From assembly GCF_001547755.1 (NCBI RefSeq), contig NZ_AP013042.1, forward strand, positions 1,364,001 through 1,428,000: a stretch of DNA of 64,000 bases. Direction: 5' to 3'. Below are positions 58,012 through 64,000 of the stretch, piece after piece. How positions within the stretch are numbered: position 1 is the first letter of the stretch; each line of letters opens with the position of its first letter. Source of the DNA: an endosymbiont of Bathymodiolus septemdierum str. Myojin knoll. GTDB lineage: Bacteria > Pseudomonadota > Gammaproteobacteria > PS1 > Pseudothioglobaceae. The notes under the pieces were generated by a model. The model had not been told where the DNA came from. It did not search any database and saw nothing but the letters and a program-made list of their open reading frames with translations. The translations under genes were made by a program, and so were the position numbers.

Positions 58012-60246
58012 CTACTTAGCGCTGTTCAAATGCTTAATGAAATCTTGTGCATTTATCTCACCAACAATACGTTGCGAACGATTTTCAACAGCGTTTTTGA
58101 AGAACAAAATTCCTGGTGGTCCAATGATGTCAAAGCGTTTCATTAGCGCCTTATCGGTTGCATCATTTTTAGTCACATCAGCTTGTAGGGCAATGACATT
58201 TTTCATCTGTTTGACCACTTCGGCGTTTGAAAAAACAAAACGCTCTATTTCTTTACAAGAGATGCACCAATCGGCATAAAAATCTAACATCACAATTTGA
58301 TTATTACCTTGTGCTTTGGCGAGGATACGGTCTAAATCAGCATTGGATTTAACCTTATCAAATACAACATGTACTTTTTCTGCTGGTGCGTTTGCACCAT
58401 AGCCTGATAATGGTGCAAGCATATCGCCACCACCACGAGCAACTAGTCCACCTAACAATAAACCGTAAATTAGCATCAATAAACCGATGCCTTTAAATAG
58501 GCGATGGAAGGCGGATGCGGTGTCGCCTAATTTTTGAAAAACGCCCATTGCAATTGGGGACAAAGTGAAGAGCAATGCCCATAATATCAAGGAAACGAAT
58601 GGCGAAATGATACGGTCCAATAAATAGATTGCAACACCTAACATCATAATGCCAAACACATATTTGACATTATCCATCCAGCCACCCGCCTTAGGCAACT
58701 TGCTTACGCCTGCACCAATTGCGATAAGTGGTACACCCATACCCAAACTCATTACAAACAATGACAATCCGCCAAGTAGGGCATCGCCCGTTTGTCCGAT
58801 ATAAATCAACGCACCTGCAAGTGGCGGGGCAACACATGGGCCAACAATTAATGCGGATAAAAAACCCATAATAGCGACGCCGATTAAGTTGCCACCTTCT
58901 TGTTTGTTGCTGATACTGGTAATTTTGCTCTGCAACGCCGATGGCAATTGAATGTCATAATAGCCAAACATTGAAAATGCCAACGCCACGAAAATCGCAC
59001 TGAATACCATCAAAACAACTGGCGTTTGTAACAATACTTGTAAATTTTCGCCGAAATATCCTGCTAACACGCCCGCTATTGAATAAGTCACACTCATTGC
59101 CAAGACGAAAACAATCGACATAACCAACGCTCTTTTAGTCGTCATTGTTCCTTTTTGCCCAACAATAATGCCTGACAAAATCGGAATCATCGGGAACACA
59201 CAAGGGGTCAATGACAGCAATAAACCAAAACCAAAGAAACTGACTAACACTAATAAGAGGTTGTCTTGTTGGAGCAGTGCGGTAATTTGGTCGGCTTCAT
59301 TTAATGGCGCATCATTTACCACCACTGGTGTCACGATTGATTGTAATTTTACCGGTGCTTGTGGCTGAATAGGTTTGACAACTTCGCTCACTTTTGGCAT
59401 TGTAATAGTGGTAATTTTTTCTATCGGAGGGTAACAAATCCCGCCCAACCAACAACCTTGGTACTTAGCCGAAAAAGTAACTTTATTAGTTTGAATATTT
59501 TTCAGCGGAATGTCAACCACGAGATTGCCTTTGTAAACCTCTACTTTTCCGAATAATGGATCGTCTTTTATCTCCCACTTAGGGAAATCAATTTCCCCAA
59601 ATTCTGCCCCTTTAACATCAATGAAAAATTTATCACGATACAAATAATATTCTGGATGCACTTGCCAAATCGCACGCAAAGTCGTTGCGTCAATTGCCTC
59701 TACTGAATAGGCAAATGCCTCATCTGCAGGCAATGGCTCATCCGAAATCTTCACCTTCTTTTGCACAATAGATTGCATTGTAGATTTTGCTTTGGAGAAC
59801 ATATTAAACGCCCCATCGACTAAAGATTTCTTACGATTATTTTGTACTTTTAGCGTCACCGATTTAGTAATCGGCGGATAGCACACACCTACATCTGCAC
59901 AACCTTGAAATACCACATTAAGAACAACAAACTGTGTATCACCTTCCAACACAGGCACAGGCACCGCTACGCTATGGCGATAAATTCCAATCTTACCAAA
60001 AAACTCATCGTCCTTAATCTTTGCCGTTGGAAATTTCGCCTTGCCCAATCGCGATGAATGGTCCGACGAAATCTTGATTTTCTCCTTATAAAGGTAGTAG
60101 CCATCCGCTACTTTCCAATCCAAAAGAATCTCATCCCCTACTACCTTTGCCTTAAACGCAAACGCCTCATCTGCAGGCAATAACTCAGTATTTGCCTGCG
60201 TAACCATAGAAAATAATAAAAATAGTGATAATAATAAACGCTTCAT
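58012..60246 (-). CDS. dsbD: Thiol:disulfide interchange protein DsbD, with duplicated N-terminal domain
   Basis: 744 residues, against 565 in E. coli. Moves reducing power from cytoplasmic thioredoxin to periplasmic proteins. A signal peptide (to about 18) is followed by two copies of the periplasmic alpha domain: about 20-135 with VVFQGCADVGVCYPP, and about 170-290 with YQGCWLGGICYPP, each with its own Cys pair. Then about eight membrane segments (325-600) with conserved Cys in LTPCVFPMIP and GPCVAPPL. The C-terminal thioredoxin-like domain has WCISCKEIE. The extra alpha domain could hold a second output for electrons. Lies 57 bases downstream of the soxW-like gene in the same direction. 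Confidence 0.95.
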   Translation of the reverse strand: MKRLLLSLFLLFSMVTQANTELLPADEAFAFKAKVVGDEILLDWKVADGYYLYKEKIKISSDHSSRLGKAKFPTAKIKDDEFFGKIGIYRHSVAVPVPVLEGDTQFVVLNVVFQGCADVGVCYPPITKSVTLKVQNNRKKSLVDGAFNMFSKAKSTMQSIVQKKVKISDEPLPADEAFAYSVEAIDATTLRAIWQVHPEYYLYRDKFFIDVKGAEFGEIDFPKWEIKDDPLFGKVEVYKGNLVVDIPLKNIQTNKVTFSAKYQGCWLGGICYPPIEKITTITMPKVSEVVKPIQPQAPVKLQSIVTPVVVNDAPLNEADQITALLQQDNLLLVLVSFFGFGLLLSLTPCVFPMIPILSGIIVGQKGTMTTKRALVMSIVFVLAMSVTYSIAGVLAGYFGENLQVLLQTPVVLMVFSAIFVALAFSMFGYYDIQLPSALQSKITSISNKQEGGNLIGVAIMGFLSALIVGPCVAPPLAGALIYIGQTGDALLGGLSLFVMSLGMGVPLIAIGAGVSKLPKAGGWMDNVKYVFGIMMLGVAIYLLDRIISPFVSLILWALLFTLSPIAMGVFQKLGDTASAFHRLFKGIGLLMLIYGLLLGGLVARGGGDMLAPLSGYGANAPAEKVHVVFDKVKSNADLDRILAKAQGNNQIVMLDFYADWCISCKEIERFVFSNAEVVKQMKNVIALQADVTKNDATDKALMKRFDIIGPPGILFFKNAVENRSQRIVGEINAQDFIKHLNSAK

Positions 60247-60303
60247 TGTCTTTTCCTCAAAATACTTTTTTTATGTTATACGCTTAACAAGAACAAGTAA
60301 AGA

Positions 60304-61320
60304 TTATTTGCTAATATCAATGTCAATCCCTTGCGCTAACAATTGCTTTTGTCGCACACCCAAATACGCCCCATAAGTCGGAATTTCTCGATAAAACCCA
60401 CCGCTTACATAACGCAACGCTTCTTGAAAATGGAACAGGTACAAAAAACCATCAATCCGACTCACTTCCTTAGCCTTGTCAAATAAAACAATCCCCGGTC
60501 GATAAGTCAATTTCAACCGCTTCGCCCACGCTTTTGGCGTCGTCACAGTGCCCATATTATCCACAATCCTTTGCGTAGAGTCCGCATCAAGCCTCACCAC
60601 CTTAAATGCCTTAAACTCATTCATCACCGATTGCTCTTTTAGCGTCTTATCGTAAAAATACCCACAAGCCTCGCAATTGCTGTCCTCAAAAATAACTGCC
60701 AACGGCACCTTAATCGCAGAAAAATCTGTCACTTTTTGAAACATCGCGTGATTTTGCAACTGATAATCTCCCACCTTTTTCGTTTGCTCTATATATTCTG
60801 CCAGCGTCGAATCTGCGTATGCCTTACTTGCCACATACCTCAAAATTTGCTTAAATTTCTGCGGTTTCCGATACCCATTCGTTCGTGCCACTTCTTTGTT
60901 TTTCTGATTCAAAAACACAATCGTCGGCGTATATCGCACCCCGACTTTTGTCGAAAATTCCTTTTCTGTCATTGCCTCATCCTCATTCAAAACCACCTCT
61001 TTATCGCCCAGAATATTAATCGCAATCACATCAAAATTTTCCTGAATAATCTGCTTTAAGGGCGGCTTATCAAAATTTTTCGCCATCTGGTCGCAATACG
61101 GACACTCCGACAAATGAAAAAACAACAACACATGTTTATCCCCTTGTTTTGCCTCATCCACATCATCCGCCAATTCTAAAAAACTCTCCTTGAACCAACT
61201 TGGCAACGAATATTTCACACCTCCGGTCACCGCCCCAGTCTTTGCCAGAACGGGCGCACTACTCACAAAAATCACCAACAGAAAGGTAACCAAAACCCAT
61301 TTTAAATTATGCTTTTTCAT
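60304..61320 (-). CDS. SoxW-like periplasmic protein with two thioredoxin domains
   Basis: 338 residues from ATG 61320, which has GAGGG upstream; a longer frame from 61347 is possible. A signal peptide (VLVTFLLVIFVSSAPVLA) exports it. Thioredoxin domain 1 (about 40-165) has ECPYCDQM (CxxC), and domain 2 (about 185-300) has NCEACGYF (CxxC). The cis-Pro loops are RYTPTIVF and TYRPGIVLF. SoxW is the thioredoxin that keeps Sox sulfur-carrier proteins reduced in sulfur oxidisers. The neighbour dsbD could reduce it. No other sox genes are here, so SoxW is a best guess. Confidence 0.8.
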   Translation of the reverse strand: MKKHNLKWVLVTFLLVIFVSSAPVLAKTGAVTGGVKYSLPSWFKESFLELADDVDEAKQGDKHVLLFFHLSECPYCDQMAKNFDKPPLKQIIQENFDVIAINILGDKEVVLNEDEAMTEKEFSTKVGVRYTPTIVFLNQKNKEVARTNGYRKPQKFKQILRYVASKAYADSTLAEYIEQTKKVGDYQLQNHAMFQKVTDFSAIKVPLAVIFEDSNCEACGYFYDKTLKEQSVMNEFKAFKVVRLDADSTQRIVDNMGTVTTPKAWAKRLKLTYRPGIVLFDKAKEVSRIDGFLYLFHFQEALRYVSGGFYREIPTYGAYLGVRQKQLLAQGIDIDISK

Positions 61321-61374
61321 AAAACCACCCTCGTTTATTATTCTCAATTATAACCTTTATTTAATCAAGGTATT

Positions 61375-61403
61375 AAAAAACCCCGAGCAAAGTCGGGGTT
61401 TTT
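61375..61403. terminator. Terminator after adk
   Basis: AAAAACCCCGA and TCGGGGTTTTT form a perfect 11-bp stem around a 6-base loop, with T-rich flanks. On the minus strand it follows adk. Confidence 0.88.
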
Positions 61404-61424
61404 ACGGGTAATCAAGTGGATTAA

Positions 61425-62066
61425 TTAGCCATTAATTTTTTCTTGAATAGCGTTAATAACCGCTTCAGATGAAGTTGCATCAACACTCAACAACAAACCT
61501 TCCTCTTTATAAAAACCAACCAGTGGGGCTGTTTGTTCGTTATAAACATTAAGACGATTACTGATTGCTTCTTCAGTTTCGTCGTCTCGTTGAACGACTG
61601 GTTCGCCACATTTGTCACAAACGCCTTCAACTTTTGGCGGGTTAGATTTAACATTATAAATCTCACCACAGCCCGTGCAAGTACGACGCGTGGTTAGACG
61701 GTCAAGGATAACATCGCGAGGAACATCAATTTCAACCGCTGCGTCTAATTTTTCACCCATTTTGTCCAATAATTTTTTCAACGCTTCTGCTTGCGGAATG
61801 GTACGCGGGAAGCCGTCTAACAAGTAGCCAGATTTGCAATCGTCTTCTTTAAGGCGCTCTTCCATAATGCCCATAATTAAATCGTCAGAGACCAAATCGC
61901 CTGCTTTCATAGCTGCCTGTGCTTGCTTGCCTAACTCAGTGCCTGCTGCTACTGCGCCACGCAAAATGTCGCCTGTAGAGATTTGAACTGAACCATCGAT
62001 TTTCGTGAGTAATTTGGCAACAGTACCTTTGCCTGCACCTGGTGCACCTAAAAGAATAAGTTTCAT
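61425..62066 (-). CDS. adk: Adenylate kinase
   Basis: 213 residues. ATP + AMP = 2 ADP. P-loop GAPGAGKGTVAKLL, AMP-binding STGDILRGAVA and DGFPRTIPQA. The LID domain has four Cys in two CxxC pairs (TCTGCGEIY and VCDKCGEP), a structural zinc site found in Gram-positive and some other adenylate kinases and absent from E. coli. Confidence 0.97.
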   Translation of the reverse strand: MKLILLGAPGAGKGTVAKLLTKIDGSVQISTGDILRGAVAAGTELGKQAQAAMKAGDLVSDDLIMGIMEERLKEDDCKSGYLLDGFPRTIPQAEALKKLLDKMGEKLDAAVEIDVPRDVILDRLTTRRTCTGCGEIYNVKSNPPKVEGVCDKCGEPVVQRDDETEEAISNRLNVYNEQTAPLVGFYKEEGLLLSVDATSSEAVINAIQEKING

Positions 62067-62157
62067 AATATGTCCTTGATAATTAATAAAATTTAGCCTC
62101 TTTTTTATAGCGTTAGAGGCAAAAAACGAGGGTAAATTATACCATAATTTTTACAGT

Positions 62158-62781
62158 CTATTGAGCAACTACAACCATTGCCGGACGCATTAAGCGACCG
62201 TTTAAAGTAAAACCAACTTGCACGACCTCTAAAACAGAGTTGGATTTCTTGTCGGGCATTGGAATCATAGTAACGGCCTCGTGAAATTCTGGATTAAAAT
62301 TTTCACCAGTTGGGTCGATGGGCTCTATGTCGAATTTTTTCAAAGTAGACAAAAATACTTTGTCGGTCATCTTTAAACCTTCCAAAATACTGTCGATGGT
62401 TGCATTTTCTTCTTTTGCAGTTTTTAACCCCATGGTTAATGAATCTTTGACCTCAAGTAATGCCTTGGCGAAGTTATCAAGCGCAAATTTGTGCGCATTT
62501 GCCAAATCAATAGCGTTACGGCGTTTCATATTTTCCATTTCTGCCTGAGCGCGCAAAAGCTTATCGTGACTATCCTTGGCAGATTTTTGCGCTTCTTCTA
62601 ATTGCGATTGCATGTCATCGCTGCTGTCTATTTTAGAAGCGTTTAAAATTGCATCTTCGATGTTTATTTCTTCCGTTGAAGTTGCTTCTGCTTGACTTTC
62701 AAGCGCTTCATCCTTTACTTCTGTTGATTTTGTTTGATTTTTTGATTCTTTTGTTTTCTTTTTTGTCATTTTTCCATCCAA
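62158..62781 (-). CDS. grpE: Nucleotide exchange factor GrpE
   Basis: 207 residues from 62781; ATG 62769 is also possible. Releases ADP from DnaK. A charged, disordered N-terminus (to about 55) is followed by a long coiled-coil ([31 protein letters not shown]) and a beta-domain ([45 protein letters not shown]). dnaK-dnaJ are not adjacent. Confidence 0.96.
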   Translation of the reverse strand: MDGKMTKKKTKESKNQTKSTEVKDEALESQAEATSTEEINIEDAILNASKIDSSDDMQSQLEEAQKSAKDSHDKLLRAQAEMENMKRRNAIDLANAHKFALDNFAKALLEVKDSLTMGLKTAKEENATIDSILEGLKMTDKVFLSTLKKFDIEPIDPTGENFNPEFHEAVTMIPMPDKKSNSVLEVVQVGFTLNGRLMRPAMVVVAQ

Positions 62782-62801
62782 TTCGTGTATATTTCGCTTG
62801 T

Positions 62802-62829
62802 TATATAGGTACTATTTTAAATAAATCAA
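62802..62829 (-). promoter_or_regulatory. Probable sigma-70 promoter of grpE
   Basis: On the minus strand, TTGATT (62829-62824) and TATATA (62807-62802) with a 16-base spacer, 21 bases upstream of the grpE start. I do not see a good sigma-32 heat-shock match here. Confidence 0.45.
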
Positions 62830-62845
62830 CTACAAATAAACAACT

Positions 62846-63661
62846 ATGTTTAATACAATCGGAATTATTACCAAACCCAACGACCCAAATAGCGATAAAA
62901 AGGCGAGCGAACTCAGTAATTTGCTTGAACAAAAAAGCGTTACTATTGTGCGTGGCGGGCAAATTGGAGAGCAGGCGGACTTGATTATCGTTGTCGGTGG
63001 TGATGGCTCGCTATTGAACACTGCTCGCAATTTTGTGGACAAAAAAATTCCGATATTGGGGATCAACTTAGGTCATCTCGGATTTTTGGCTGATGTGCCT
63101 GCGACTAAAATGCAAGACATTGTGACCGAAGTACTGAACGGCAACTTTACCAAAGAGGCGCGTCATTTGTTGTCCTGCCAGATTGAGCAAGATGGCAAAG
63201 TATTAGGGCAATACTTGGCGCTCAATGATGCGGTGGCACATAGGACTGGGACTTTAAAAATGCTTGAATTTGATTTATCTATTGATGGAAAATTCGTCAG
63301 TAATCAACGCGCCGATGGACTTATTATCACTACGCCAACGGGGTCAACTGCCTATGCACTATCCAGTGGCGGACCAATTATGCATCCAGGTGTGAATGCC
63401 ATCGGCGTTGTGTCTATTTGCCCGCACACAATGAGTCATCGCCCTTTATTAGTGCCAGGCGAAAGTGAGATAGTGGTGCATATTAAAGAATCTGATGAGG
63501 GTGCTACGGTCAATTTTGACGGGCAAACTTCGGTGCCAATTTCAGCGGGGCAAGATATTTATGTGCGTCAACACAAAAGTTCAATTCATTTGTTGCACCC
63601 ACAAAATTATGATTATTTTGAAATTATTCGCTCTAAGTTACACTGGGGTGCAAAACTTTAG
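62846..63661 (+). CDS. nadK: NAD kinase
   Basis: 271 residues. Makes NADP from NAD. VGGDGSLLNTARNF (GGDG motif), NLGHLGFLADV, LNDAVAHRTGTLKM (NE/D-type loop), and the Gly-rich GLIITTPTGSTAYALSSGGPI. Divergent from grpE and followed after 2 bases by recN, the normal gammaproteobacterial arrangement. Confidence 0.97.
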   Translation: MFNTIGIITKPNDPNSDKKASELSNLLEQKSVTIVRGGQIGEQADLIIVVGGDGSLLNTARNFVDKKIPILGINLGHLGFLADVPATKMQDIVTEVLNGNFTKEARHLLSCQIEQDGKVLGQYLALNDAVAHRTGTLKMLEFDLSIDGKFVSNQRADGLIITTPTGSTAYALSSGGPIMHPGVNAIGVVSICPHTMSHRPLLVPGESEIVVHIKESDEGATVNFDGQTSVPISAGQDIYVRQHKSSIHLLHPQNYDYFEIIRSKLHWGAKL

Positions 63662-63663
63662 CA

Positions 63664-64000
63664 ATGTTATCCCAGTTATCGGTTAAAAATCTCGCTGTTG
63701 TTGAAAAACTTGACTTGTCTTTTACATCGGGTATGAGCACGGTGACGGGCGAAACGGGGGCGGGAAAATCTATCCTCTTACAAGCCCTAAATTTAGCACT
63801 CGGTCATCGCAGTGATTCGACGCTTGTGCGTCATGGCAAGGATAAAGCCGAAGTCAGCGCAGTGTTTGAGGTAGAAAACCAACAAAAAATACATGACTAC
63901 CTCAAGCAACATTCTCTGGATGAAGATGGGGAGTGCGTTTTGCGTCGCATTGTTACCAGTGATGGACGCTCGAAAGCCTTTATAAATGGTACCAGTGTGC
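63664..64000 (+). CDS. recN: DNA repair protein RecN, 5' part (cut by window end)
   Basis: 112 codons, open to the end of the window. MLSQLSVKNLAVVEKLDLSF and the Walker A loop TGETGAGKSILLQALNLALG mark RecN, an SMC-like ATPase in double-strand break repair. Further sequence RRIVTSDGRSKAFINGTSV is typical. Only the N-terminal ATPase lobe is present here. No LexA box is evident in the two bases between nadK and recN, so transcription probably comes from nadK. Confidence 0.93.
   Translation, partial: MLSQLSVKNLAVVEKLDLSFTSGMSTVTGETGAGKSILLQALNLALGHRSDSTLVRHGKDKAEVSAVFEVENQQKIHDYLKQHSLDEDGECVLRRIVTSDGRSKAFINGTSV

Overview
The window is AT-rich chromosomal DNA of a gammaproteobacterium. Core gene neighbourhoods (metR/metE, ubiE-ubiJ-ubiB, accB-accC, grpE/nadK-recN, 6S RNA upstream of the 5-formyl-THF cyclo-ligase gene) are of gammaproteobacterial type. 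Low GC, a beta-carbonic anhydrase, a SoxW-like double thioredoxin next to a large DsbD, and a giant RTX protein in a recombining island resemble the SUP05/Thioglobaceae group, which includes sulfur-oxidising symbionts of bivalves. That placement is inference from content; no marker phylogeny was possible.

Layout. 1-10.2 kb is an accessory island. A 3' fragment of comM (141-592, minus) is followed by a tandem-HTH regulator, a lipoprotein and a 1974-residue FrpC-like RTX protein with about 40 acidic, aromatic octapeptide repeats. The RTX gene ends tail to tail with a 5'-truncated comM (7632-8975, minus). Next comes a StbD/StbE-type toxin-antitoxin pair between two ~168-bp direct repeats that contain the 3' end of an intact tRNA-Ser(UGA). 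The two comM fragments match adjacent parts of the intact comM at 29.2-30.7 kb. Both matches stop at the same place and share only 8 bp, as if a ~7.5-kb cassette with its own divergent comM 3' end had split a comM copy.

10.3-16.5 kb carries rpmB-rpmG, acnB, purB, rpsP-rimM and a beta-carbonic anhydrase gene. 16.5-19.9 kb is a second accessory patch bounded by ~75-bp imperfect repeats of the carbonic anhydrase 3' end. It holds a transposase remnant, an unknown gene, a complete IS256-family element inside a palindrome, and a PIN-like gene. 19.9-64 kb is mostly dense housekeeping DNA: an SLC13-type permease; metR/metE; truA; dgkA-birA; a bactofilin gene; a long plus-strand run lptB-tsaD-comM-hisA-rnfH-corC-pmbA-ubi hydroxylase; 6S RNA with its cyclo-ligase; comF-yaaA; gltB; rpsB-tsf; gpmI-rpe; rplY-pth-ychF; gltA-ubiE-ubiJ-ubiB; fic; aroQ-accB-accC-argC-erpA; a soxW-like gene and dsbD; adk; grpE; nadK; and recN, cut by the window end.

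How it fits together. The core genes cover central carbon (AcnB, citrate synthase, GpmI, Rpe), nitrogen assimilation (GltB), ubiquinone, fatty-acid and methionine synthesis, ribosome assembly and periplasmic thiol chemistry. Carbonic anhydrase, the permease and Rpe would suit an autotroph, but no Calvin-cycle or sulfur-oxidation enzyme lies in the window. The island looks like a module for a secreted adhesin or toxin: promoter, regulator, lipoprotein and RTX substrate, without its own type I exporter. Three ribosomal proteins (S16, S2, L25) carry unusual charged C-terminal tails. No rRNA, CRISPR array or prophage was seen.
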